DNA of 64,000 bases from Prorocentrum cordatum (GCA_963575745.1 CAUYUJ010014768.1:1-64000); one strand, 5' to 3'. Counted from the stretch's first letter, positions 1 to 11,553 are shown. Notes: generated from the letters alone by a model not told the origin. Numbers and translations: made by a program.

Positions 1-1361
1 GGGCGGCATCCCCCTCGAGGAGCTGAGGCGTCCGCAGTGCGCGACCCTGGCCCAGACGGGAAGCTGTGGCTCTTGCACAAGAAGTGCTTCAAGATTGACA
101 GGCGCCAGTCAGACGGAGTGCTCGTGGCCGACGCGAAGCAGAAGGTGCCCATCTGCGCAGGGTGTCACGGCGCGCTCTCCAAGAGGTTGCCCACGATGCC
201 GCCCTGCGCGCTGGCCAACGATCTCTGGATCGGTCGGCTGCCACCGCCGCTGCGGAACCTCACGCTGGGCGCGAAGCTTTTGCTGCCCATCGCGCGGGGC
301 ATCGAGCGGCGGTTCAACTGCAAGACCGATTCTGGCGAGTGGGCTCCAATCGACCAGCAGATCAAGGCGTACGTGGGGAACTTCGTGGCGTTCCCGCAGG
401 CGGACGGCGGCCGGCAGGTGCTGTCGCTGCCGCCGCGGGAGAGCGACCTCGTCGAGTTCGTGCAGATTGTCTTCGCGGGGTCCGACCCCGCCACCCTGCA
501 GAAGGCGCTATTGGAGGAGCTCGGCGTGCCCCTCGCCGATTTCAAGCGCGCTTACGAGTACCTCCGCGACACTAACGAGCAGTGCGCCGCGGTGCGGTGG
601 GACGAAGAGGCCGCGCAAAACTTTGCGGACCCCGAGGGCGACGGCGATGGCGACGGCTCCTCGCTCCTGGGCCTGCCTCGCTGTCTCGCGGCGTGCGTGG
701 CAGTGGGGGGTAAGGGCGGCGACGCTCGCCAGGAGGGCCCGGCCGATGCCGTGCAGCCCGGCGCGGGCTCGGCCCCGCCGAAGCGGACGAGTGCAGGCGC
801 CGCGAGCGCGGAGGGCGAAGCGAACGCGGCGGCTGACGGCGGGGGCGAGGCAGGGGGCGGGTGCGGGGATCCCACCGGTGAGGACGCGGCTGGCGCTGGC
901 GGGGCGGATTCAGAGGGCGACGAGGGCGAGGCTGGTGAGGGAGAGGGCGGCGAGGGTGTCGAGGAGGGCGAGTACTGCGCCGCCGTCGCGGACGCCGACA
1001 TGCTGGCCGATCTGGACAAGCAGTGGCAGACCGTGCACCTCAGCCTCCAGAAGGCGGAGGTGATTGCGCGCGAGAAGCGGCGTGTGGAGGCACGGACGCG
1101 GCAGTTCGACGACATGGAGAATTTCCAGGACCGAGATTCCGACCTGCGCTTGGCGGAAGCCGCGAAAGAGGCCCACTAGGCTGCGAAGGCGCTCACCAAC
1201 TGCAACAAGGAGGCGCTCACGAAGAAGCTGGAGCAGACGGAGCAGAAGATTCAGGCCACGCGGCCTCCTCCGGGAGTCGCCGGGAAGCGCGCGGCTGGTG
1301 GCGGCGGCGGCGGCGGCGGCGCGCCGGCCGGGGGCGCTGAGGGCGGGGGGCGAGGCGCGCG
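1..1361 (+). pseudogene. Helitron protein segment 1: DUF6570-like domain and acidic/coiled linker
   Basis: Frame 1 is open from the window edge, so the N-terminus is missing; the first in-window start is a GTG at 37. Residues 39-90 from that GTG hold a C-x2-C pair (ICAGCHGAL) followed by ALANDLWIG and a P-x2-L-x2-LT motif, the signature of DUF6570, a domain typical of Helitron proteins. From about residue 210 comes a low-complexity Gly/Ala/Glu linker, then a charged helical stretch. A TAG at 1177-1179 interrupts the frame, yet in-frame residues after it continue the same charged helix (KEALTKKLEQTEQKI), so it reads as a premature stop. The domain's biochemical role is unknown. Confidence 0.75.
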
Positions 1362-1800
1362 GTGCGGGTCGTCGTGCCCACTGGAACCGAGCCTGTCAGC
1401 ATGTTCTCCCCCGGTTTCTGGAGTGCTTTCGACCCCGTCGCGTTTCCCTACGGCGACGGCGTCTTCGGACTCGACAGGGAGGCGAAGTTGACGTATGACG
1501 AGTGGTGCAGGTGCCTCATGGCTCGCGAGGAGCTCGAGTACGAGGTCCCCGACGACGTCTCGGCGCCCGACGCTGCGCGGGCGCCCGCGCCCGACGCTGC
1601 GCGGGCGCCCGCCGCGTCTGAGTCGCCCGTGCCGCGCTGGCGTCGCCACGCGGACCTGCTCACGGCCCAGAATTGCCTCTGGCGCAGAAAGGCTATCATT
1701 CAGTCGGCTAGGTTATTCGTGCGCAAGCAGCGTCTGGGGGAAAGCATCGCGGACCTCGCCGCACTGACGCCGGAGGATCTGGCGCAGGTCGTGCCGTGCT
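1362..1800 (+). pseudogene. Helitron protein segment 2: N-terminal 'FPYGDG' region
   Basis: In frame 3 the product reads MFSPGFWSAFDPVAFPYGDG followed by a Tyr/Trp-rich helix and, after a linker, LLTAQNCLWRRKAIIQSARL. This order (aromatic segment, FPYGDG, then a basic helix) matches the region just before the Rep domain in Helitron proteins. The linker holds a 24-bp tandem duplication (about 1563-1611) that repeats an Ala/Pro/Asp peptide. The segment ends at a frame change in the G-run near 1805; the Rep domain continues in frame 2. The ATG used is only the first in this frame; the segment is probably internal to a larger protein. Confidence 0.7.
1563..1611 (+). repeat. 24-bp tandem duplication in the Helitron linker
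   Basis: Two adjacent copies of a GC-rich 24-mer encode APDAARAP twice. The length is a multiple of three, so the frame is kept. Confidence 0.7.
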
Positions 1801-3815
1801 CGGCAGGGGGGCGGGCATCAAGGAGGCCCTGGGCCTCGAGGGCTTGCCCCGGAACGTCAAGAGCGCGCTGCGCAGCATGCTGCTCAGCAACCGTGATGAC
1901 GTCGGGTCCGACGCGCACCGGACCACGCTGCGGCACATCAGTACCAGCTACACCCGGCTCTTCGGGCCGCCCCTGGTGTTCACGACGCCGAACATCGCGG
2001 ACACTCGGAACCTGATGGTGTCCCTGCTGTACGAGGGCGCCTCCGTACAGCGATGGCGGCTGCTGGAGGAGACTGCTCCTGTGATGCCCTCAACGCGGGA
2101 CATGCTGCGGCGGGTGGCCGCTGACCCGGTGTCGCAGGCCATGGTCACGAACCTCATGCTGGAACTGTTCCTGGAGCAGGTCGTCGGCGTCACGCGGCAG
2201 CGCGGGGCCACGGGCGTCTCCGACGGCGTGGCCGCCACGGGGGCGTGTGGAGCGTTCGGGCTCGTCCGCGCGTTCTTCGGACCCGTGGAGTCGCAGGGGC
2301 GCGGCGGCATCCATCCGCACATCCACCTGTGGCGCCTGCACCCGAGGACCGGCGCGTTCCTCGCGAAGCTGCGCGCGGGGGACGTCGAAGGCCTCGAGGA
2401 GCGTCTGAGGAGGTGGAGGGAGGCCGTGCTCGCCAGGGTCGGCAGCGTGCAGTTCGACGCGGCGGAGGAGGTGGGCCGGCAGCTGGGCTTGGACGGGCCG
2501 GACCGTCTGCCGCCGCTTCCGCTCGGCCCGCGGGATCGAAGTCTCGCGTTCGCGGACGGGAAGCGAGAGGAGAGCGACCTCCAATTGAAGTACGATACCA
2601 TCGCTGGCGCCTCGCGTCGTCAGCTCGGGAAGTTGTGCAAGAGGGCGTGCGAAGAGGGCCGCCGCTCCGTCCGTGCTGACAACCAACTGTCCACAGAAGA
2701 GCTGCGGAATCAGGTTGCGGCCATGATGAACGTCGATCTCGTGGAGGAGCGGGCGATGATGGAGCAGCAGCCCGCAATAGAGGGTCCGCTCCGGCAGCGC
2801 CCGTTCGCGCCGCTGGCAGATCCAGAGCCCGATCCCCATGAGCAGCGGGCACAGTACCCGGTGGTATTTGGAGAGCCTCTCACGGGTGCGCACGTGACGC
2901 TGCAGCCGCAGTACCGCCGCAAGCCTGCGTGCCGCGTGGTGCGCGCGGACGGCGCCGCGGCCATGCACTTTGCTGAGTGCCCGGGGGATGAGGCGCGGAC
3001 CTGGGCGCACTGCTTCGCGCGGGACGCGCGCAAGTGTATCATCAGTGGCCACCTGCACAGGTGCGGTCCCACGTGCTGGAAGCACAAGACGAACGACGAT
3101 GTGTCTCAGCACTGCAAGGTGTGCCGGCTCGGCTTCTACCACGAGTACGAGACTGCGGTCTACAGCCACCCGTCCAGGAAGCGTCCTGCCGCCGCCTTCG
3201 TCTGGCGGCGCCTGCGCAAGGGGAAGGATTTGGTGCTTCCGGAAGATGCGAAGGTTCAGGACGCGTGCGGTCCGTTGGAGGAGGGGGAGTGGAACCCTCC
3301 TGGCGAGCGCCTGGATCTGGACGACGTTCCGGCTGAAGGCTACGGCCCGTGGCCGCACCGCTGCAACCGGTACGGCAGAGCTGGTCGCGTCGACGTGGTG
3401 CGGTACCACCCGTACCACGGGAGCACGAACCCTGTGGGCAAGGTGTGTCTGCGGAGCAACCTGGACGTCCAGTGCCTGGACCGCGTGGTGCTCGACCTGC
3501 CGGGCGACGACAGCGTCGGGGGCGCGCCCGCCAGCGACCCTGTTGTGCCGCCGCCTCCGGAGCCCGGTGCGTTCGCCGAGCCTGTCGGCGAGGCATCGGA
3601 CGCGCTGACTGGCGCCGGGACTGGCGGCACCGGTTGCGACGAGGGCACTGGGCAGAGCGGAGGTTCCACGGGTTCCGGGGCGTCGGCCGCAGCGCAGGGC
3701 GGGGGCGGGGCGGCCGAGGGGGCGGCGCGCGCGGCTGCGGCGGGGGGCGGGCGCGTGCCCGTGGGCGCCGCCTCGGCCTGCCCAGGGGAGGAGGTTTGCT
3801 CGGCGGGGCGCCGAC
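1796..3815 (+). pseudogene. Helitron Rep domain (Helitron_like_N) with HUH motif
   Basis: Frame 2. The segment contains GPPLVFTTPNIADTR (Rep motif 1), a DP-containing helix (VAADPVSQAMV) and, about residues 160-178, a VESQGRGGIHPHIHLW stretch: the conserved Q-x-RG-x3-H-x-H core of the Helitron_like_N family. The His-hydrophobic-His pair (codons about 2314-2328) would bind the metal used to nick single-stranded DNA. Downstream are two Cys/His clusters (HRCGPTCWKH and CKVCRLGFYH) and a VVRYHPYHGSTNPVGKV segment matching the 'pYNp...n.h' block before the tyrosine motif. The last part enters a Gly/Ala-rich linker, where the useful frame changes to frame 1 near 3.8 kb. Confidence 0.85.
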
Positions 3816-6170
3816 CACGATGGACGATCCGAACGCGGGGGATATCTGGGGCTTCAGAGAAGAGGATGACGAGCCGTGGGATTTTGCCGATGCGTATGGC
3901 TTGGATCCGCCGCCTCCGCCGACGCCGGAATTCGAGGACATCGCTGGGTTCAGCGCGGCTTCGTGTTACGACGGCAGCCGGCCCGGGTTCGTGTTCAAGA
4001 AGGGGGAGCAGGGCCTGGGTTACTACAGCGACCGGCGCGCGGAGCGCGAGCTGCCAGAATCAGCCGTCGAGACAGAGCCGAGGTCGCGGGCGCCAGGCCG
4101 CGCCGCGTCGCGCGCGGCGGCGTCTGGCAGCCCTGCATCGAGCGCGCCCGCGTCGCCCGCCGCCGCCGCAGCTGCTGGCGCGAGCGGCAGCGGTCCGCCC
4201 GGCAGCCTGAGGGAGCACGTGTTGCACTCGCTGGAGGCCGTGTTCATGGACGCCATCAATATGGCGCACTACCAGACGGACTACACGACCACGGCGGGGC
4301 CGATCGCGGGCGACCTCGGAGTGCTGCACGCGCAGAGCACCGGGTTGGAGTGGCTCCGACTCCAGCAGAAGGCGGAGCGGGAGGCGGATGAGGCGGCGGA
4401 GGCGGAGGGCGAGGAGGACGTCGACGGGGCCCGGGCCGCTGCTGCCGCTCGTCGCAGCGTCTGGGGCGGAGTGCTCGACTCTGCCAGGCGAACTGTCATC
4501 AAGCTCACGACCAGCTCGCACCGGGCGCTCCTGAAGAAGCTGCCCGAGATGATGTTCCTGATGCAGTATGGCCACGAGTGCTATTGCTCCCATGACACCT
4601 GGACTCTGTATTGCAAGGGGATCGTGGCGCTGGCGTTCCAGGCAAGCTCCGCCGTTCATCAGAAAAAGGGCGACTTCTGGACCGACCCGCGCGCAGACCA
4701 CATCGAGGTGGACCAGCCGGCCGCGGGAGAAGTGGACGGCGAGGGGGGCGGCGGTGTCATGGATGCGCTGGGCGAGGCGCGCGCAACGCTGCACGCCCGT
4801 GTCGTCGACGGCGTTGTCGGGGAGGGCGCGGCTGCCGGTGCTGGTGGGGGGGGGCAGCCCGAGCAGGAGCAGCAGCAGGGTGTCGAATACAGCGCGCGGC
4901 TGGACCACGACATGAAGATGGACTGGCTGCATCGCGGCGACAGGGGGCCCCTGAAGTCCATGGGCATGTACCATTACGCCATGTACGTGTACACCGCGCA
5001 GGCCAACCCGCTCCACTTCGACCCGCAGGACTTCGAGACGTACGCGTTCGCGGACACGCGCCCGGCCGCCGCCTCCCGAGTGCAGAAGCTCCGCGTCGGC
5101 GCGCCGTTCAGGGTGCCCAAGTTCTTCGGCTTCACGATGCCTTCGAAGGAGAAAGAGGCAGAGGTCAACGCGCTGTTCAAGTCTGTGATCTTCCGTCCTT
5201 TGCAGCCGGCTGAGACGGGGGCTGCGGCCTGGGCGCCCTACAGGGCCGGCGTCGACGCGTCCGGGAAGCATCGGCCTGCCTGGGAGGAGTGGTGGGCGAA
5301 GCAGGTGGCGTTGTCCAGGCAGTACGAGGAGTGCGAGCGGCGAGCAGGAAAGTGGTTCACGATCGAGGACATCGATCTGAACCGGGGCCCGGACGAGCGT
5401 CCAGGCTACTTTGCACAGCGCCCCAGCGCCGCCGAGTTCATGGCACGCTGGACCGTCCAGGTCGCGACGAACCTCGACGTGGAGGCGGAGGCGAAAGGGC
5501 GGCCGCGAACCAAGATCCGTCCGGAGGCCAAGGATTTCGAGCAGCCTGCTGAGCTGGAGGCCGTGGGGAATCGGCCTGCCGGGGAGGCGGACGAGGAGGA
5601 GGGGGCGGGCGCCGGCGGCGGAGCGTTGGATGGTTTTGCCCAGGAGGTGGACGAGGGCGAGGCGGACGAAGCGTGGGCGGCGCACCGACAGATGCCCGCG
5701 CACGCCGTGCCGGATAGTCAGGTGCCCGCGGTGGCTCAGTTGGAGCTTATTCGTGGGTCGTCGCAAAGCTTGGTCTATAAGAATATCTTCCTTGACGGCT
5801 ATGCGAAAGACCATAAGCCGCCGCCTGCTGCCGCGAGTACTGGAAGGCAGACCGGCTTCGTCGGTCTCGAGTTGGACGACTCTCAGTTCGAGGAGGGCAA
5901 AGCACAGCAGAAGGAGGCGTTCCGATACAGGAAAAAGGGATCAGAGGGCTTGCCTGGGGATGGCGACGGGCGGGGCGGCCTCGCGGGTTCGGCGCCTGCC
6001 GTGCTGGTGCCTGGTCGGCCGCCGCCGCCCGCGGTTGCCGGCGACGCGAAGCGGCCGCGGCGGGCGCGCGACATCGCGGAGAGGCTGTTTAACGAGTGGG
6101 CGACTAGGGCGGACAACCCCGTGACGTTCAATAAAGAACAGAAGGCGGTGGTCGCCTTGGTCGTGGCCAG
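3816..6170 (+). pseudogene. Helitron Rep tyrosine-motif segment and Rep-helicase linker
   Basis: Frame 1. The key motif is NMAHYQTDYTTTAG: two tyrosines four residues apart (codons 4270-4272 and 4282-4284), as in the Y-x3-Y pair of Helitron Rep, where the tyrosines form covalent links to DNA ends. GLEWLRLQQK follows, matching the 'GLERL' region usual after this motif. The rest is a long helical and acidic region of unknown function with Gly/Glu-rich spacers; it includes FRVPKFFGF and a run ending SLVYKNIFLDGYAKDHKPP. The helicase N-terminal helix (FNKEQKAVVALVVARW) lies at the very end and continues after a frame change near 6170. Confidence 0.8.
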
Positions 6171-8130
6171 GTGGAGGCCATCGTGGCATACGAGGAAGAT
6201 CTGCGCAGCGGAAAAAGCCCCAAGCCGGTGGAGCAGATGGCTCTCCTGCTGCACGGGGAGGGCGGGACGGGGAAGACGGAGGTGGTGAAACTGCTGCGAC
6301 GTCTGCTCAACGAGGTGTTCGGCGCGGGATCGGAGATCGCCGTGGCCTCGTCGAACAGCGCTGCGCGCGTCATCGGGGGGGAGACGATCCACAGCGGCTT
6401 CGGGCTGAGCGGCCAGCAGGCCATGACCATCGCTAGGCTTTCGGGGCAGAAAGTCGATGACATCGTGGACCGCATGAACGACCTCAAGGCCGTCATCGTG
6501 GAGGAGGTGTCCATGGTGCCGCCCCAGCTTCTCGGCGCTGCATCGTTTCGCATGTGCAAAGCCCGTAAGGCTAAGTATAATTGCGATGTGAACCTGTACA
6601 TGGCGCGGGGGCACATGTTCGGGAAGGTTCCGATTGTCATGTTCCTGGGGGATTTTTATCAGCTGGGGCCGGTGAGCGGCAAGGGCAGAAGGTCTTCCTT
6701 GCTGCAGCGTGAGTCGCCCGAGGCGCCGATTCACGTCCGCAATGGGCAGTCCATGTTCCTGGACGGTGTCACCCACGCCATGTTTCTGTACGAGACGCAC
6801 CGCTTCAAGGACCTTCTCGTTACTCCGCACGCGCCCTGCCCTTTCATGCCCGGGTTCTTGAAGACCATGAGGCAGGGCAAGAAGTTTACGGCCGAGCAGA
6901 AAAGGGTGGTGCAAGGGTGGGTGGTCCGACCCGGTAAGAACGACAGGCGGCTGCAGGACCCCCATGTCAAGGACGGGTTCGAGATGGGCATCGCCTGGGA
7001 GGCCGTGCACAGGCAGATGCAGTATCGGGCCGTGCGAGAGGCCAGGGATAAAGGGCAGATGCTGCTGTACGTGCAGGCCGTGGACCTGCCTCCAAAGCCA
7101 TTCTGTGAGGAGCATCACAAGGCCATGCTGCAGGTGCCGAACGTGAACAACACTGGTCACCTCATCGGCATGTGCCCGCTGTACATCGGCATGCGTGTGC
7201 GGCTGAACGTGAAGTTGTCGGCGAAGCACCAGATCGTCCAGGACGCCGTGGGGGTAGTCAAGGACGTGAGGTTCCACCCGCAGGAGTTCGAGACGCCGGA
7301 CGCGGATTGGCGCGAAAAGAAGCTTCACGACGCCCACCGGCTCGGTTATTATCGATGCAAGCGTTTGCCGCGCGGTGTCCTCGTCGAGTTTGATGGCCTC
7401 GAGGAGGACTTTGGGTTCGGGCAAGGGGTCGTGCAGATCGCGCCGCACAGGGCGTCCTGGGAGTGGAACCATCACTACGACGACGATGGCGAGCGAAAGC
7501 TTCGGAAGGTGAAGGTTACGAGGTACCAGATCCCGTTGCTGCCAGAGAAAGTTCGCACCGTGCAGACTGCGCAGGGCCTGGGTATGGATGCGGCCACAAT
7601 GGTGCTCCAGAAGCCCATGAACATGGGCGCCGATGACTGGTGGCTGCACCTGTACGTCATGCTCAGTCGCGTTCGCGTGGCCCACCGCGTGCTCGTCTAC
7701 AACCTGCCGCCCTGGGACATCCTGCAGCGGGGCCCGCCGCAGTACGTCCGCGAAGGGGTCCAACGCTTTGAGAAAAAGATGGGGGAGAGTTTCGAAATCG
7801 CGAAGCAATGGGCGCAGGATTACGGCTGGGACGTGGGGGATGGGCCCGCCGCACGGGGCGCCCAGGAGTCGAGCTCGGCGCCCGCGCCGCCGCCGGTGCC
7901 GCCGCCGTCGCCGCTGGGCCCGTCTCGTGACGCGGGGAGCTCGGCGGGCGTCGGTGAGGGGGCGGGCGACGACGACGACGACGACGGATCAGCTCCTTCG
8001 GACGGGGAGGCGGCCCCTGCGGCGTCTGTGCATACGCCTCTGCCCTCGCACGCGCTGCGCCCGGGCCAGGCTCTGACGGTGCCGCCGGCAATACATTGCG
8101 CCGGACGCTGGGCCTGCGGGGCGGGGCAGG
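6171..8130 (+). pseudogene. PIF1-type DNA helicase domain of the Helitron protein
   Basis: Frame 3, with a complete superfamily-1B helicase core in one open stretch. Walker A is GEGGTGKT (residues 29-36 from the ATG at 6171), motif Ia is SNSAARVIGGETIHSGFGL (61-79), Walker B is AVIVEEVSMV (107-116; Glu where Asp is usual) and motif III is GDFYQLGPV (160-168). An ETHRF block, then QTAQGLGMD (motif V) and LYVMLSRVRVAHRVLVYNLP (motif VI) close the core near 7720. This helicase unwinds DNA 5'-3' during rolling-circle transposition. The N-terminal helix is in the previous frame, so the ATG is not the true start. After 7850 the chain is Pro/Ser/Asp-rich, and frame 1 resumes sense near 8.1 kb. Confidence 0.88.
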
Positions 8131-8973
8131 GGCCGCGGCCGCGGCGGCGACGCGACGGGGGCCGGAGATGCGGCGGCGGCATCGTCGACGGGGAGCGCTG
8201 TTTCGCGGGGGCGCGGGCGCGCGGGTGGCGGCCGCGGTGCTGGTAGGGGCGCCGTAGTGCCGAGGGATCTTTGGGGGGACATGTTTCGCACGGCGGCGAC
8301 TGTTGGCGATGGTGCAGAGCCGCCAGAGCTGCTCCCGCTGGACCGAGATCTGTGCATGGCAGCCTACGGCGTGTCCCAGGAGGATGTCACCAGGGAGCTG
8401 CAGTGGCACTGCGGCCACGGCTCTGGCGTGGGCATCGCAAACCTCGGCAATACTTGCTTCGTGAGCGCAGTCGCGCAGGTGCTGCTGCGCCTGGCTCCCT
8501 TCCGTCGGCTTCTCCACGAGCACGGCCAGAATTGCCCTTTGAACACAGAAACTTGCCCGGTGTGTGCGCTCGGAGCTCAGGCCGCGGCTCTCTCTGTCCA
8601 GGGCGTGGGGGTCGACGCCGTCGCGCCGCTCGCTACTGCCGCGCGCGCGGGGCTTTTCGGTCAGCGAGAATTCACAGAATTCGATCAGCAAGGGAGACCG
8701 AAGCAATGCGACGCGTCAGAGTTCTTCCTGGCCGCCCTTCGTGCTGTCACCGAGGCTGGATATCAGGTACCGACACCGCATCACGGTGCGCGCACTGCGC
8801 TCCAGCAGCTCGTTTGCGGCATTGCGTTGCGGCAGCGGAGGCGATGCGACGTGTGCCGGGCAAGTTCGGACACGGGGGTGATTGATTCGCGCTTGAAGCT
8901 GGTCCCTTCCGAATTGCTCGGCCCCGACCACCGGGGGGCCTGCGATCTGGAGGATTTGATCCGATGGAATTGA
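8077..8973 (+). pseudogene. Arg-Gly-rich linker and N-terminal half of a USP-type deubiquitinase
   Basis: Frame 1 is open from 8077. It begins with a Gly/Arg-rich linker (GRGRGRGG and SRGRGRAGGGRG) and then a ubiquitin-specific protease fold. The Cys box is GIANLGNTCFVSAVAQVLL with the nucleophile codon at 8455-8457; QCDASEFFLAAL matches the 'Q-DA-EF' block; RRRCDVC is the first half of a zinc-ribbon-like finger. A GTG at 8257 and an ATG at 8281 are the first starts, but the linker shows that the frame runs on from the helicase. The frame ends at a TGA (8971-8973), just where the remainder of the domain continues in frame 3. USPs remove ubiquitin from proteins. Confidence 0.8.
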
Positions 8974-10763
8974 GGCATATTGGCGGGCCAGGTCAAGGAT
9001 GTCCGGCGCACGCACACCTCAGTCGTGCGCAGAGGGAGGCGGCCGGGGTCTGTCAAGGCATCAGGGTGTATACGGGCAATCGCTGGGAGCGATCGCCGCC
9101 GGTGCTCTTCGTGACCGTGGAGCGGGTGGTCACGCGCGCTGATCGGAGCGAGTGGTACGACAGACGCCCTGTGCGCTTTCCTCAGATTCTGCGGCCTGTG
9201 GATGCCGAGTGCGAGTACGATTTCTCTGGGGTCGTTGTGCATCAGGGCGAAAGCGCGAAGAGCGGCCATTATTATGCGTGTGCAGCCGTGGGTGTGAACG
9301 AATACGCCAAATTCGACGACGAAGCTGTTCAGCCCAGGACTTGGGCGCAGATTGCCAGAGACCACCAGGTGCACGTTGGCGCTTATGTGTTTGCGTATGT
9401 GCGCAGGGCGGGTCCGCGGGGCGGAGGCGGCGGGCGCGCGGCGGCGGGGTCTCCGGGGGGCGCCAGCGGCAGCGGTGGTGCGGGACCCTCTGGGGCGCCG
9501 CCGGCTCCGCCGACTGCGCCTCTCGGGCATGCAGGCGGGCGCGCGGCGGGGTCTGCGGGGAGCGGCGATGGCGGCGGCGGCGCTGCTTCCAGCGCCCCTG
9601 CCGCGCCGTCTGCGCCGCCGAGTGCGCCCGCCGGGCAGCAGGCGTCGGGGGGCGAGCCACCGGGCAAGCGGCGTCGGGCGGGTGGCGGGGATCCTGGCGC
9701 TGGCGACGGGGACCCCGGCGCTTCGGGGCAGCCGCAGCAGCCATTGCGCAGGGGCAAGAAGCGCGGGCTGTCCCCGCCGGCTCTGGGCAGCACGGGCGAC
9801 GAGGACGACGACGCTGGCAGGGCCGCTGGCGTTCCGTCCGCGGACCCGGCTCCTGCTGGAGTCCAGCCAGGCGCGGGGGCGTCGCTCGCGGGGGACGGAT
9901 GGCGTCGCTTTACGCCAGAAAACATTGACACCGCGAAGTGCATGGCTCGTACCTGGGCGGACGGAGCTGGCGGGCAATGCCGGAGCGCGCCAAAGCAGGG
10001 ATGCGGGGATCTGTGCGGGCAGCATTTCAAGCAGCAGCACAAGGATGGTTGGCATGGGCGTGTGGACGGGCCCATCCCGGAGGGAAAGTTGAAGGTGTTC
10101 AAGGAGAAGAACGCAGGCAAGGCCCCGCGTGCGGCGCCCGCGGCTGAGGCTGGCGCGACTGGCGAGGGCGCGGGGCGGGCCGCGGTCGTCACGCGAGCAG
10201 GTGCTGGGTCTGCCAGCGGAAGCGGGCGGGGGGGGGCGGCGCGTGCAGAGGCGGCTCCGGGGGGAGGGCATGCAGGCAAGGCCCCGCGCGCGGCGCCCGC
10301 GGCCGAGGCTGGCGCGAGTGGCGCGCCCGCGGGGGGGCCCGCGGAGGGGCGATCCGCCAAGGTGCCCGCCAGCGATGGCGTCGCCGCGAGGGCGCCGACA
10401 GGGGGCGGCGACGGTGCTGGAGGGGCTGGCGCGCCCAGTGCGGCTTCGGCCCTGTCGTCGGGCGAAGAGCGCGGGGAGCGTGGCAGCCGCGCGAGCACGC
10501 GGGATATCGCTGCCGCTGCTGCGGAGGATCGCGCGCGGCAGGAGGATCCTGATGAGAGGCGGCAGCGCCTGGCCATCGCCGAGCACAACCAGCGGCAGGA
10601 CTTGATCGGCGAAGTCGTTGGAGCTTTCGTGGCGCGTCGGGAGGGCGTGCCCGTCGGAATTGGCAGGTGGACTGAGGAGAGGCTGCGACAGACGTTGCGC
10701 CGCCTGCGCGGGGGCGGAGATGACGAGCCAACGATCGTGGCGGTGTCGGACGCGGCTCTCTGA
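8964..10763 (+). pseudogene. C-terminal half of the USP domain and Cys/His-containing tail
   Basis: Frame 3. RSPPVLFVTVERVV is the strand before the USP His box. YDFSGVVVHQGESAKSGHYY carries the catalytic His (9267-9269), and KFDDEAV (FDD at 9312-9320) supplies the usual Asp; VGAYVFAYVRR ends the domain. All three catalytic residues of the family are thus present, split over two frames. A long Gly/Ala/Pro-rich region follows. About 9930-10090 is a compact motif: C-MARTW, GGQC, a C-x2-H (LCGQH), then HGRVDGPIP, which resembles a small zinc-binding unit I cannot name. Two near-identical KAPRAAPAAEAGA repeats flank an Ala/Gly linker. The end is a charged helix and a stop at 10761-10763. Confidence 0.78.
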
Positions 10764-10890
10764 GAGCTGCGCCTCGTGTGCAGCGGCGCTTGCCGGCCCT
10801 GGGTGTGCCGTTGACAGAGCTCTGCCGTTCAAGCGCACCGGGCGCTTGGGCTGCCACTGGAGGTTGGCACGGGCGCCCTGTAGGCGCGTC
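10764..10890 (+). other. Short non-repetitive 3' flank of the Helitron coding region
   Basis: About 130 bp of mixed GC-rich sequence between the stop codon and the first GT-rich DNA. I see no gene, no convincing hairpin followed by a CTRR-type Helitron end, and no polyadenylation signal. Confidence 0.5.
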
Positions 10891-11553
10891 CGTCTTGCAT
10901 GTGTGTTCTTGTGTGCCTGTGTGCATGAGGATGTTTTGTCAGTGCGTGAGTGTGTGCGCGCTGGCGTGTGTTTGTGTTTGCCTGTGTGTCTGCTGGCGTG
11001 TGTGTGTGTAAGTTTGTGTGCTGGTGTCTCTGTGTCTGTGTGTTTGTGGCACTGTTTGTGTGTCTGTCTGTGTGTCTGTCTGTGTGTCCGTGGGTATGTG
11101 TGTGTGTGTGTGTGTTTGTCTGTGTGTCTGTATGCATCTCTGTTTGTATCTCTTTTTGTGCGCGTGTCTGTTCGTGTGTGTGTGTGTAAGAGTGGGCGCG
11201 TGTGGATGTGAGTGTGCTCGAGCGTGTGTGTGTGTATCTGTGTGTGTGTCAGTGTGTTTGTGCGTGTCTGGTGTGTTTGCGTGTTTGTGTGTGTGTGTGT
11301 GTCCGCGTGTGTGTGTGTGTGATATGTGTTGTGTGTTTGTGTTTGCGCGTTTGCGCGTGGGTGTCGACCTTTGCGTGTGGATGTGCGTGTGTGTGCGTGT
11401 GTGTGGAGCATGCTTGCGTACGTGTGCGACACTGCGCGCTCCCTGAGGAAAAGTGCGTGTGTGCCCGTGTGCGTGCGTGTGTGTGTGTGTGGGCGCATGG
11501 CGCTGGCACCCCCGCCCCTTCCTGCCCCCCCCTCTCCCCCTCCACCCCTCTCC

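Larger units (their letters stand above)
1..10763 (+). mobile_element. Helitron-like autonomous element, coding region (5' end outside window)
   Basis: A chain of GC-rich reading-frame segments on one strand encodes, in order, the parts of a Helitron Rep-Hel protein plus extra domains: DUF6570-like region, Helitron N-terminal region, HUH nuclease motif, Y-x3-Y motif, PIF1-type helicase, USP-type deubiquitinase and a Cys/His tail. The frame changes near 1.2-1.4, 1.80, 3.8, 6.17, 8.1 and 8.96 kb, and an in-frame TAG lies at 1177-1179, so no single open protein remains. Matching domains carry on across each break, which points to small indels rather than separate genes. Helitrons replicate by a rolling-circle mechanism. 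Neither terminus was identified: the left end is outside the window and the right end may lie in the GT-rich DNA after 10763. Confidence 0.85.
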
